Below, one piece after another: positions 36,620-44,575 of a stretch of DNA of 64,000 nt. Position 1 is the first letter of the stretch, and the number at the start of each line of letters is the position of its first letter. A model generated the notes under the pieces. It was not told the DNA's origin, did not search any database, and saw nothing but the letters and a program-made list of their open reading frames with translations. A program made the position numbers and the translations under genes. Origin of the DNA: Acidobacteriota bacterium (GTDB lineage Bacteria; Acidobacteriota; Terriglobia; Terriglobales; SCQP01); contig SCQP01000008.1 of NCBI GenBank assembly GCA_004299485.1, forward strand, positions 62,001 to 126,000, read 5' to 3'.

Positions 36620-37404
36620 AACCGATACCCTCATTGCCACAACAAGATTTTTGCCTGATTCTGCACGGCCCCTGGGGCGTGCTGGTCAATTCACGCGACG
36701 GCAGCGTGACTGCGGCGACTCCGGCGATCATAGGCGGCGGCATGCCGCATACCTATGCCTACCGCGAGGATCAGAACGTTTATGAGAACAATGTGCTGCC
36801 GGCGCTGCCGGCGGGCGGGTATGAATTGCGGCTGACCTCGCTGCAAGCCGCAGCGACAACGGCGTTCCCGCCCAATCCGCCGGAGGCGCATATCCGACGG
36901 ACCGCGTGCATCTCAGACCTGGCGTATTTGCGCGTCCGGTTGCCTAGCTTTGGGACGTGCTTGCTGGGTCACGCGGTCTGCGCCGATGGTAGTGCCAACG
37001 CCTGGGTGGGCTTCAATGGCCGGGACGGCGCGGCCGTGCAAGGCACGACGTTTCCGCACTGCATTGCGTTGCATTACCCGGCGGCCGCAGACATTGAGCT
37101 GCAGTTTCCGGGAGCGCACAAGCCGTGGAGTCCGGCCAATCCGCCGGGCGGCGGTTGCCGCAAGCTGCATTTGTATGCGCAGTATGCGGGCGTCACGCCC
37201 ATGCGCGACGACATGTGCGCAAGCCATTTCACCTGCATGACGCGAGTGTTCGGAATCGATGTGGCGCTGAAGGATGCCGGTGGGCCGCACACCGTAGCGC
37301 CGGCGCCGGCGCCGCTCATTGATGCCGACTTGCAGGATTTGGCCCCCGTGCTGCGCCAAGATCCACCGTTTACCTGCGGCGGCAACATTGTCATTTACTC
37401 CTGA
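36616..37404 (+). CDS. Unknown protein coupled to the CHAT gene
   Basis: The 262-residue protein begins MKPIPSLPQQDFCLILHGPWGVLVNSR, is rich in Gly/Pro/Cys (about ten Cys) and appears beta-rich, ending CGGNIVIYS. Its ATG overlaps the CHAT gene stop (ATGA). I recognise no domain. Position suggests that it could be the substrate or effector of the CHAT protein. Its closest alternative is simply a conserved partner of unknown role. Confidence 0.75.
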   Translation: MKPIPSLPQQDFCLILHGPWGVLVNSRDGSVTAATPAIIGGGMPHTYAYREDQNVYENNVLPALPAGGYELRLTSLQAAATTAFPPNPPEAHIRRTACISDLAYLRVRLPSFGTCLLGHAVCADGSANAWVGFNGRDGAAVQGTTFPHCIALHYPAAADIELQFPGAHKPWSPANPPGGGCRKLHLYAQYAGVTPMRDDMCASHFTCMTRVFGIDVALKDAGGPHTVAPAPAPLIDADLQDLAPVLRQDPPFTCGGNIVIYS

Positions 37405-37405
37405 G

Positions 37406-37969
37406 ATGGCAGCGAAGGCGGAATTTGGGCATTCGCTCGTCGCGCCGGTAAGCGAGTTCTTGGAGCGGGAGGCGATCTGGCGCGAGCTTTTCCCCGCCCG
37501 TGCGGGGTCTGCGAGATGCGATGTCGGGGCGCAGCGGTTCCGGGCGTCGGTGGCGCTGCTACTGAGCCGGCTCGGTTGGGATTACGTGGGCGATGCGCAG
37601 GTATACCTTTTTACGGCTCCAGACCCGGATCCCGGAGCGGTGGTGGTGTTCGGAGCGGCGTCGGGGCAGCCAGAAGAGGAAATCGGCCGGGTGGTACACC
37701 AGGCGGCGCGATTGCGCGCGTTCTTGCGCGCCTGCGGTCTGACTGCGATCCCGGTGCGAAGCTTAGTGGTCGTAGGAACTGAACCGAGCACGGAACTGCG
37801 GACCGCGGCGGCCATCGTCGAAGTGCGATTGCTCGAGGCAGAGGAACTGGCGCGCCTGAGCGCGGCGCCCGTCGCCAACCGCAATAGGGTTTACGCCATG
37901 ATCGCGGCGAGGCCGACCTGGCGGACTGGGATCGCGGCCGAGGCGCAACTTTCCGCCGCGTGTTGGTGA
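37406..37969 (+). CDS. Unknown protein, last gene of the CHAT operon
   Basis: About 187 residues from MAAKAEFGHSLVAPVSEFLE, one base after the stop of the previous gene. The pattern is alpha/beta with EEIGRVVHQAARLRAFLRACGL and VRSLVVVGTEPS. It could resemble small nuclease or nucleotide-binding folds but no motif decides this. The spacing makes it the fourth member of the sigma/CHAT cluster. Confidence 0.65.
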   Translation: MAAKAEFGHSLVAPVSEFLEREAIWRELFPARAGSARCDVGAQRFRASVALLLSRLGWDYVGDAQVYLFTAPDPDPGAVVVFGAASGQPEEEIGRVVHQAARLRAFLRACGLTAIPVRSLVVVGTEPSTELRTAAAIVEVRLLEAEELARLSAAPVANRNRVYAMIAARPTWRTGIAAEAQLSAACW

Positions 37970-38106
37970 GAGTTGCAGGGATTTCTCCCGCGCCTACGAT
38001 ACAGAAAACAACAGAGGTGACAGCACACCACTCTGAGTCGCCGGTAGCGGGCGCCGCTGCAGTTCAACGGTTGCCCGGCTGCCGGGGCACGGGTGGGAGC
38101 CGGTGT

Positions 38107-38352
38107 TCAGTCGATCTCGAGACCGAAGGCGGCCATCCCGGGCGCAAGCACGGTGAGCGGGTATTCACCATTACTGCAGAGCTTGAACGAACCGAAATCC
38201 TTGTGCCGAGGGCCGTCGGGAGCAAGTGGGCCGCTCGCTACCCATTGACGCAGGCGTTGCAAATCTTCCAGCGTGGCTTCCCGCTGTTGCACCCGCTGCA
38301 GCAGATGTTCGCAGACCGGCCTCGGAAGATCAGCGAACTTGATTTTCGGCAA
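38107..38352 (-). CDS. Small hypothetical protein, second of an overlapping pair
   Basis: The 81-residue protein starts at TTG (MPKIKFADLPRPVCEHLLQR) and ends DFGSFKLCSNGEYPLTVLAP followed by GMAAFGLEID. It overlaps the preceding gene by 23 bases and has GGAGAGCAGG before the start. I recognise no family; two small overlapping genes of this kind could be a toxin-antitoxin pair. Confidence 0.55.
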   Translation of the reverse strand: MPKIKFADLPRPVCEHLLQRVQQREATLEDLQRLRQWVASGPLAPDGPRHKDFGSFKLCSNGEYPLTVLAPGMAAFGLEID

Positions 38353-38509
38353 CCGCCTGCTCTCCGAACACCGCTTGAATCAGATCACGGCCGGCCACAG
38401 CTCGCTCGGTGTCGGTGGCTGCGCTTAAGAACCGGCGATGCGAGACGCGCAGCGCACGTTCTGCCTCGGCCTCGGCTCGCACCCCGCCGACTTTTTTGGG
38501 GGCTGCCAT
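38330..38509 (-). CDS. Small hypothetical protein, first of an overlapping pair
   Basis: About 59 residues from MAAPKKVGGVRAEAEAERAL. The Lys/Arg/Glu-rich helical sequence could bind nucleic acid or its partner. A longer start at 38566 is possible but its residues look non-coding. It is the upstream gene of an overlapping pair. Confidence 0.5.
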   Translation of the reverse strand: MAAPKKVGGVRAEAEAERALRVSHRRFLSAATDTERAVAGRDLIQAVFGEQAVAENQVR

Positions 38510-38575
38510 GCCGTCGTTGTACTGCTGCACCAGCGTGGTGCAGCCGCTGGCCGGCATGCCAGACAAAGAAAGCGA

Positions 38576-38857
38576 TTACCGGGAGTCCGCACCGGCCAGG
38601 ACCTGGCGGTTGTGACGGGCCCAGGCGCTGTTGGCGAGGACAGCTTTCATCGGCGGACCACCGCTCGTACCGCAGGCGCAAGGACCTTTAGTCATGGCCT
38701 CGCTCATGCAGGAACAGGAACTTTTGCCCAGGCACGCGCAGACGTAGACAACATGAGTATTGGGTTCGGGAACCTGAAGCGGCGGCTGGGAAACTTCTCC
38801 GAGGGCGCAGACAGCCAATAATCCCACCGCCGCGGTAATGGCACGCGGTCTCCACAC
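38576..38857 (-). CDS. Small secreted Cys-rich protein
   Basis: The 93-residue protein has a GTG start and a signal-like N-terminus (MWRPRAITAAVGLLAVCALG), then a Cys-rich part: VYVCACLGKSSCSC, then GPCACGTSGG, and ends SAWARHNRQVLA. The C-x-C spacing suggests metal or cluster binding outside the cytoplasm. No function is known to me. A strong ribosome binding site is not visible. Confidence 0.65.
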   Translation of the reverse strand: MWRPRAITAAVGLLAVCALGEVSQPPLQVPEPNTHVVYVCACLGKSSCSCMSEAMTKGPCACGTSGGPPMKAVLANSAWARHNRQVLAGADSR

Positions 38858-39004
38858 AGTAGACCTCCGCTGGAAACAACGCGGGCGGAGCAGCCTGCCT
38901 CGCGAGAAGTTCCGCTCCGTCCGCGACGTTACTTTGTACCGTCACTTTCGCCCAGGCAATCGCCTGGAGCAATAGCCACTCGCTGACAGATTGCCATAGC
39001 CAAC

Positions 39005-40492
39005 TTAGAAAGGAAGCTGAGCGATGAGACGGCGGACGGCGGCGGGGAGTTCCGCGGGCGCGATGCTGCCGAAGCCGAGAATGAAACCGGAGCGGGGCTT
39101 GGAAGCAAAGTAGGCCGGAGACAGCGGCCAGAGGGAAAGCTTTTGGTGGGCGGCGCGGGTGGCGATGGCAACATCGTTGCAGCGGCGGGAGGTGGTGAGG
39201 GTGATGTGCATGCCGGCGCCGGCGCCGTGAATTTCCCAGGCGGGGCCAAGCGCGGGGCGAAGCAGCGCCAGCAGCATCTCCTGTTTTTGCGCGTAGTGGC
39301 GGCGCATGCGCTGAATGTGACGGGCAAAATGGCCTTCGGCGAGAAAGTCGGCGAGCACTTCCTGCGTGAGGAAGGAGGGAGAAATGTCGGCAGCGTAGCG
39401 GGCGGCCGCGAAAGCGGAAACCAAATCCGGGGGAACGACCAAATAGCCGGCGCGCAAGCTGGGGAAAAGGACTTTGCTGAAGGTGCCGATATAGAGGACC
39501 CGCTGCTGATTGTCGAGACCCTGCAGGGAGGCGACGGGAGGGGTGGAAAAACGGTACTCGCCGTCGTAGTCGTCCTCGATGATCCAGGCACCCGCCTGCG
39601 CGGCCCAGCGCAGGAGCTCGAAACGGCGCGCGGCGCTCATGGTGGAACCGAGGGGGTACTGATGCGAGGGGGTGACGTAGGCGAGGCGGGCGCGGGGAGC
39701 GAGGCGGCGTCCAGCGGCGACGCTGAGGCCTTCGGCATCGACGGGCACGGGCACCAGACGCGCGCCGCCGGCGAGGAAGGCCTGGCGCGCGAGCCAATAA
39801 CCTGGTTCTTCGAACCAGACCGGCGAGCCCGGATCGCAAAGCACACGCACGCACAAATCCACGGCCTGCTGGGATCCGGAGGTAATTAGAATTTGTTCGG
39901 GCTGACAGCGCACCGCGCGGGCAGTGCGCAAGTAAGAACAGATGGCTTCACGCAAACGCGCCGAACCCTCCGGGCGCATACGGTGCAGCGCGTGCGCCTG
40001 AGGATTGCGGGCGTGACGCTGAATGAGGCGCGCCCAGAGCACGAAGGGGAACTGGTCGAGCGCGGGCTGGTGAACGCCAAAGGCGCCCCAGACGTACCAG
40101 GGAAGGCGCTCGTAGGGCGGCAGTAGCGCCATGCGGCGCGCGAGGGGACGCGGAGGGGATGCAGAGCCCGGCGCGAGTTTGGCGGCGGCGGCGGTGCGCG
40201 GCGCCAACTCGCTCAGGGCGCGGGCGATGCAGGTGCCGGCGCCGGCACGGCCTTCCAGATAGCCTTCGGCGGTGAGCTGCGCGTAGGCGGTCGTGACCGG
40301 CATGCGCGATAGATGGAGCGTAGCTGCCAGTTCGCGGCTGGAGGGAATGCGCTGGCCTGGACGCAGATCGCCGCGCCCAATGGCGGCGCGCAGGGCCGCA
40401 CAAATCTGTTGATGCAGAGGGCGCGGCGAACGGCGATCGAGGGGAATCAGCGGGAGGATACCGTCGGCGGCGGGCATAGAACTAGGAAACAT
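39005..40492 (-). CDS. MocR/GntR-type transcription regulator with aminotransferase domain
   Basis: About 495 residues from MFPSSMPAADGILPLIPLDR; the frame is open further upstream (to 40762), but that part reads antisense through the OprB gene and its hairpin element. The N-terminal GntR HTH (PLHQQICAALRAAIGRGDLRPGQRIPSSRELAATLHLSRMPVTTAYAQL) is followed by a fold type I aminotransferase domain, with the PLP-lysine region TFSKVLFPSLRAGYLV. It probably senses a PLP-linked metabolite. It is divergent from the OprB-like porin, with 41 bases between starts, so it may control that gene. Confidence 0.92.
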   Translation of the reverse strand: MFPSSMPAADGILPLIPLDRRSPRPLHQQICAALRAAIGRGDLRPGQRIPSSRELAATLHLSRMPVTTAYAQLTAEGYLEGRAGAGTCIARALSELAPRTAAAAKLAPGSASPPRPLARRMALLPPYERLPWYVWGAFGVHQPALDQFPFVLWARLIQRHARNPQAHALHRMRPEGSARLREAICSYLRTARAVRCQPEQILITSGSQQAVDLCVRVLCDPGSPVWFEEPGYWLARQAFLAGGARLVPVPVDAEGLSVAAGRRLAPRARLAYVTPSHQYPLGSTMSAARRFELLRWAAQAGAWIIEDDYDGEYRFSTPPVASLQGLDNQQRVLYIGTFSKVLFPSLRAGYLVVPPDLVSAFAAARYAADISPSFLTQEVLADFLAEGHFARHIQRMRRHYAQKQEMLLALLRPALGPAWEIHGAGAGMHITLTTSRRCNDVAIATRAAHQKLSLWPLSPAYFASKPRSGFILGFGSIAPAELPAAVRRLIAQLPF

Positions 40493-40533
40493 GGGTGAGA
40501 GGCAGGAATGGGGCGGGTGGTTTCTTAAAATAG

Positions 40534-41847
40534 ATGAACATGCCCGTACGGTGCCCGCGCCTATTATGCCTCTGTGTCTGCCTTCCTGGATTGCTGCTCG
40601 GGCCGGCGCGCGCGCGGGCGCAAGCGGCAGCATTGACTGGCGCGGGGCCTGGCGTGGCTGCGCCACACCACCCGCTTGACGCTCGGCCGGGCTGGGGGCC
40701 CCGGGAGCCCCAGCCCGGCCCCCGCGTGCAACCCGCGGGAGACTGCTTATGTCCTGCAGCATGCAAGAAGGTCTTCGGCCCGGAGACGGGGTTCGCCAAG
40801 CGCGGCATTGATTTTGAAGGCTGGCTGCAGCTCGATGGCGCGACGCTGGGCGGCGGACTGAGTCCGGCGCGGGCCTTCGACGGGCAGTATCTGCTGGACC
40901 TGTCTGCCACGTTTGATACGCAGAAGCTGGCGGGGTGGGCGGGCGGAACGCTGCTGGTGGATATGCAGACGCACAGCGGACCGAATATCGTGAGTCAGTA
41001 CGTACCGGCGATTCAGGATCCGGACAATATGGACGCGCACTCGTTTACCGAGATTGACCGCGCCTGGTACCGGCAGATGCTGTGGGGGCAGAAGCTGCAA
41101 CTGCAGGTGGGGCTGATGTATGTGGACGAGCAGTTTTTCACCGTGCCCTACGGGGACAATTTCATTTCGCTGAATTTCTCCTCGGATGCCACGATCAGCA
41201 CGTTCGTGCTGCCCACGTATCCCAGGGGATCGTTTGGCGGGAGCGCGTTTTTTTACCCGGTGAAAGGCGTGTATGTATCGGCGGGCGTGTTCAACGACCA
41301 CAGCGCGGAGCTGCCGTACGATCCGGGCGGGGACTTGTGGGTGACCGAAGAGGGTTGGCAGCATCCGTGGCGTGGGCTGCCGTTCAGCCTGCAGGTGGGT
41401 GCGTGGCATGACACGGGGAGCTTCCAGCCGTTGGCCGGGCCGGTGGGCAGCGTGGTGCCTGGCGCGACGGGCGCGTATCTGGTGGCGGGGCAGAAGCTGT
41501 GGCATCCGGCGAAGGCGCCGGACCGGGGGCTGGGCGCGTTTTTGCAGCTTGGCAGCGCACCGCCGACGGTGGCGGCGATCGACCGGCACGCGGGCGCGGG
41601 AGTGGTATGGACGGGGGCGTTCGACGCACGGCCGCACGACGAGATCGGGTTTGCGTTCAGCGACGGCTCGCTATCACCGCAGGGCGGATTTCTGCACGGG
41701 TTTGAAAATGAGTTTGAGGCGTACTACCAGATTTACGTCTCGAGCTGTCTGACGGTGCAGCCGGATGTGGAGTATTGGCAGCATCCCGGAGGCAGGGCGA
41801 CACCGAACGCCTGGCTCTATTCCATTCGCATGCAACACACGTTTTAG
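40534..41847 (+). CDS. OprB-family carbohydrate-selective porin with in-frame hairpin element
   Basis: The 437-residue protein has a signal peptide (residues 1-30), an insert, then an OprB-type barrel (FEGWLQLDGATLGGG, YVDEQFF, the C-terminal strand WLYSIRMQHTF). Residues about 33-63 (LTGAGPGVAAPHHPLDA and following) are the translation of the repeated element at 40631-40720. OprB porins admit sugars through the outer membrane. The insert sits between signal peptide and barrel, a place where extra residues should be tolerated. It is divergent from the MocR regulator. Confidence 0.88.
   Translation: MNMPVRCPRLLCLCVCLPGLLLGPARARAQAAALTGAGPGVAAPHHPLDARPGWGPREPQPGPRVQPAGDCLCPAACKKVFGPETGFAKRGIDFEGWLQLDGATLGGGLSPARAFDGQYLLDLSATFDTQKLAGWAGGTLLVDMQTHSGPNIVSQYVPAIQDPDNMDAHSFTEIDRAWYRQMLWGQKLQLQVGLMYVDEQFFTVPYGDNFISLNFSSDATISTFVLPTYPRGSFGGSAFFYPVKGVYVSAGVFNDHSAELPYDPGGDLWVTEEGWQHPWRGLPFSLQVGAWHDTGSFQPLAGPVGSVVPGATGAYLVAGQKLWHPAKAPDRGLGAFLQLGSAPPTVAAIDRHAGAGVVWTGAFDARPHDEIGFAFSDGSLSPQGGFLHGFENEFEAYYQIYVSSCLTVQPDVEYWQHPGGRATPNAWLYSIRMQHTF
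40631..40720 (+). repeat. Palindromic element, subfamily I, copy 1
   Basis: Begins CATTGACTGGCGCGGGGCC. First hairpin GGCGTGG-CTGCG-CCACACC (40651-40669). Second hairpin with a perfect 13-bp stem, GGCCGGGCTGGGG (40685-40697) and CCCCAGCCCGGCC (40708-40720). It is read in frame within the porin gene. Confidence 0.9.
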
Positions 41848-42614
41848 CCCTGGTCGCGGAGACTGCGGACGGCGAGGGCGAAGCAGGCGAGGGCGAAGAT
41901 GACGAAGGCGAGGGCTTCGAGAGCGAGGCGCGAGGGCGTGCCGAGGCCGATGGAACCGTAGCGGAGCACATCCACCTGCCAGGTGACAGGGTTGGCGCGG
42001 GCGGTGAGGCGCAGCCAGCGGGGCAGCGGCGCGAGCGGATAGAACATGGAGCTGACGAACATCAGCACGAAATAGGAGGCGTTGACGAGACTGTTGAAGG
42101 CGTCGTTGCGGCGGATGCGCAGGGCGAAGATGGCATAGAAGAAGAACCAGCCGGCGGTGCCGGCGATCACCGCGATGGCGAGGATGGGGAGCAGGCTCCA
42201 GCGCAGATGGATGCCCAGCAGCAGGCAACCGGCCGCGACAGTGATGGCGGCCTGGAGGACGGCGACGCAAACGTTGAACAACACCTTGCCCAGCAGGTAT
42301 TCGGAACGGCGCATGGGGTAGGTGAGCATTTCGAGGAAAATGCCGTTGTCGCGGTCAAGAAAGAACGACCAGGAGCTGTTGACGGCGACGCCAAGGCTGG
42401 CCATGCCGAGCACGCCGGCGAGGAAAAAGGAATTGTAATCGACGCCCTTGCCGAGGGCGGGCGCAGCGCCGAGCGCGGCGTTCACGCCGATGCCGAAGAC
42501 GAGCAGGTAGAGAAGCGGATAGAAGAGATCGAAGAAGAGGAAAGTGGTGTTGGTGGCGCGAATCTTGCTCTCTCGATAAAACACCGCCGCGAGGGGACCG
42601 TATCTCACCGGCAT
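41844..42614 (-). CDS. ABC-2 type transporter permease
   Basis: The 256-residue membrane protein has six helices, including TFLFFDLFYPLLYLLVFGIG, SSWSFFLDRDNGIFLEMLTYPM and AGTAGWFFFYAIFAL. The segment TYPMRRSEYLLGKVLFN is typical of ABC-2 exporters. It is the downstream partner of the ATPase at 42605-43648 and overlaps it by 10 bases. The substrate is unknown. Its 3' end overlaps the porin gene by 4 bases. Confidence 0.9.
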   Translation of the reverse strand: MPVRYGPLAAVFYRESKIRATNTTFLFFDLFYPLLYLLVFGIGVNAALGAAPALGKGVDYNSFFLAGVLGMASLGVAVNSSWSFFLDRDNGIFLEMLTYPMRRSEYLLGKVLFNVCVAVLQAAITVAAGCLLLGIHLRWSLLPILAIAVIAGTAGWFFFYAIFALRIRRNDAFNSLVNASYFVLMFVSSMFYPLAPLPRWLRLTARANPVTWQVDVLRYGSIGLGTPSRLALEALAFVIFALACFALAVRSLRDQG

Positions 42615-43648
42615 GCGGTTGCCTGCGTGAGCTGGACGAAGATGTCTTCCAGGCTGGCACCGCGGACTTCCACGCGGAGGACGCGGCCGCGGCGGGCGAG
42701 CGCGCTGACCAGATCGAGAATCTGCGCCTCCATTGACTGGCGCGGGGCCTGGCGTGGCTGCGCCACGCCACCCGCTTGCGACTCGGCCGGGCCGGGGGCC
42801 CCGCGGTCCCCAACCCGGCCGAGTCCGGTCTTCAGGGTGATTTCGAGGGTGTTGCCTTCGAGGTCGCAGCGCAGGGGGTACAACGCGGCAGCCGCTTCGG
42901 CGATGCCAGGCGGCAAGGTCTCGAAGGTGAGTGAAATTTCATAGACGCCGGCGGATAGAAGCTTGAGATCCTGCAAGCTGCCGCGGGCGGCCTGCTTGCC
43001 GTGATGCATGATGAGGATGTCGTCGCAGAGTTCCTCGGCCTCGCTCAGGATCTGGGTGGTGAGGATGATGGTGCGGCCGCGGGCAGCTTCCTCGCGCACG
43101 TAGCCCATGATGGCGCGCTTGAGGATGGGGTCCATGCCGGTGGAGAACTCGTCGAGGAAGATAACGGGCGTGTCGGCGAGGAAAACTTTGGCGACTTGCA
43201 CGCGGCGACGGGAGCCGCCGCTCAAATCCTGCACTTTTTGCTCGGCGTAAGGCGTGAGCTGGAATTTTTCCATAACCGCGGCGGCACGGCGGCGGGCTTC
43301 GCGGGTGTCAAGACCACGAAAGCGGGCGTAAGTAAGCAGGTTATCGCGGACGCTGAGGAGCAGCTCGGCCGCGGTTTCCTGCAAGACGGTGGCGATGCGG
43401 CGGCGGACTTCCAGCGGGCGCGCGGCCACGTCGAAGCCGGCGACGCGGGCGCTACCACTGGTCGGACGCAGCAGAGTGGTCAGCACCTTGAGCAGAGTGG
43501 TTTTGCCGGCGCCGTTGGGACCGAGCAGACCGAAGATGGCGCCGCCCGGGACGGAGAAGCTGATGCCATCGACAGCCCGCACAGCGGGCCTGCCGCGGCG
43601 CTCATAAACTTTAATGAGGTTGTCGACCTCGAGAGCAGGCTCGGCCAT
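42605..43648 (-). CDS. ABC transporter ATP-binding protein with in-frame hairpin element
   Basis: About 347 residues from MAEPALEVDNLIKVYERR. Walker A GPNGAGKT is at residues 43-50, the signature LSGGSRRR near 142, and Walker B VIFLDEFS at 162-169. Residues about 277-306 (GRVGDRGAPGPAESQAGG and following) are the antisense translation of the element at 42731-42820, which interrupts the C-terminal accessory domain. It is the partner of the ABC-2 permease. A tRNA-Ser lies 10 bases before its start. Confidence 0.92.
   Translation of the reverse strand: MAEPALEVDNLIKVYERRGRPAVRAVDGISFSVPGGAIFGLLGPNGAGKTTLLKVLTTLLRPTSGSARVAGFDVAARPLEVRRRIATVLQETAAELLLSVRDNLLTYARFRGLDTREARRRAAAVMEKFQLTPYAEQKVQDLSGGSRRRVQVAKVFLADTPVIFLDEFSTGMDPILKRAIMGYVREEAARGRTIILTTQILSEAEELCDDILIMHHGKQAARGSLQDLKLLSAGVYEISLTFETLPPGIAEAAAALYPLRCDLEGNTLEITLKTGLGRVGDRGAPGPAESQAGGVAQPRQAPRQSMEAQILDLVSALARRGRVLRVEVRGASLEDIFVQLTQATACR
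42731..42820 (+). repeat. Palindromic element, subfamily I, copy 2
   Basis: Nearly identical to the copy at 40631 over the first 80 bases. First hairpin GGCGTGG-CTGCG-CCACGCC (42751-42769) is perfect. Second hairpin has 11 of 13 pairs. It lies inside the ABC ATPase gene on the opposite strand, in frame. Confidence 0.9.
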
Positions 43649-43658
43649 AGCGGGGGAG

Positions 43659-43748
43659 TGGCGGAGAGGGAGGGATTCGAACCCCCGGTACCCGTTAAGG
43701 TACACACGCTTTCGAGGCGCGCGCCTTCAACCACTCGGCCACCTCTCC
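43659..43748 (-). tRNA. tRNA-Ser (CGA)
   Basis: Acceptor GGAGAGG pairs with CCTCTCC; the anticodon loop CTCGAAA gives CGA, reading TCG. A long variable arm, typical of class II serine tRNAs, is present. CCA is encoded. Confidence 0.96.
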
Positions 43749-43838
43749 GGATCGCGCGTGCGTTGCGCCAGAGATGAGTTTAGCATGGCGGCGCGGGCGC
43801 CATTTGACGGGGGCGTGACTTGGTGGGACAATCCCACC

Positions 43839-44066
43839 ATGGTATTGAAACTGGACTCCAAACGGCGGTTGACGGTGCCGCGAGAGCTCGCGCCAGCATT
43901 GCCCGGCGACCGGTTTGAGGCCTGCTTTGATGCCGATGAGGATACCTTGATCTTCCGCCGCCTGCCCGCCGGGCGGGACTGGCTGGATGTGCTGAAGTCA
44001 TGTCCCGTGAGCATGGATGATATTCCACCGCGAAGCCGGGAGTTGCCGAGGCATCGCAAGCTGTGA
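43839..44066 (+). CDS. AbrB/MazE-like antitoxin
   Basis: This 75-residue protein begins MVLKLDSKRRLTVPRELA, the swapped-hairpin AbrB fold, and continues GDRFEACFDADEDTLIFRRLP. It binds DNA and its partner toxin. The stop overlaps the start of the VapC-type toxin gene. A longer frame upstream would run through tRNA-Ser sequence and is not used. Its flanks carry no other regulator. Confidence 0.85.
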   Translation: MVLKLDSKRRLTVPRELAPALPGDRFEACFDADEDTLIFRRLPAGRDWLDVLKSCPVSMDDIPPRSRELPRHRKL

Positions 44067-44479
44067 ATTGGCTGCTGGATACTGATGTCCTCAGCCAGCC
44101 CGCCAAGCGGAGCGGTGACAGCCGCGTGATTGCCTGGATGGAAGCGGAACGGGCGCGGTGCTACACCAGCGCGATCGTGATCGCGCAACTCGCCTACTGG
44201 GTGCGCAGCCGTGAGGGGCGGCGGCGGAGCGAGCTGCAGATTTGGTTAACCGAACTGCTGGCGGCATTGCAGGGTCGAGTGTATAGCTTCAACGTGGCCG
44301 TGGCGCATGTTTGGGCAGAGCAGGAGCGAGCGCGGGCTCTGACCGGGCACCCCATGCCGCTAGCGGATAGCTACATCGCCGCAACCGCGAGCCGGTGCGG
44401 ACTGGTTGTCGCTACCGGCAATGAGCGTGATTTCCAGCATGCGGGCGTACGCGTGTTCAACCCATTCCGTGAACTGTAA
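44063..44479 (+). CDS. VapC-like PIN-domain toxin
   Basis: The 138-residue protein starts at GTG. The PIN motif is visible: LLDTDVLSQPAK with D6 and D8, E and D residues in the central helices, and PLADSYIAATA near residue 100 with acidic D. PIN toxins cut RNA. It is coupled to the AbrB-type antitoxin by a 4-nt overlap, a standard type II layout. Confidence 0.9.
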   Translation: MNWLLDTDVLSQPAKRSGDSRVIAWMEAERARCYTSAIVIAQLAYWVRSREGRRRSELQIWLTELLAALQGRVYSFNVAVAHVWAEQERARALTGHPMPLADSYIAATASRCGLVVATGNERDFQHAGVRVFNPFREL

Positions 44480-44575
44480 CCAGGCAGGTCTGCACTTCCG
44501 CACGGCGACCTCCAACGTAACGGCGGGAGAATGCGGTCGTAGGGCCGGTCCAGAGTTGAGGGTGATGGGCGGAGG

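Noticed and set aside
40493-40762. N-terminal extension of the MocR regulator
   Set aside because: The extra 90 residues are antisense to the porin signal peptide and the hairpin element; the conserved HTH starts shortly after 40492.
41775-42944. Plus-strand frame of 389 codons
   Set aside because: Antisense to the ABC permease and ATPase, Glu/Gly/Ala-rich, no motif.
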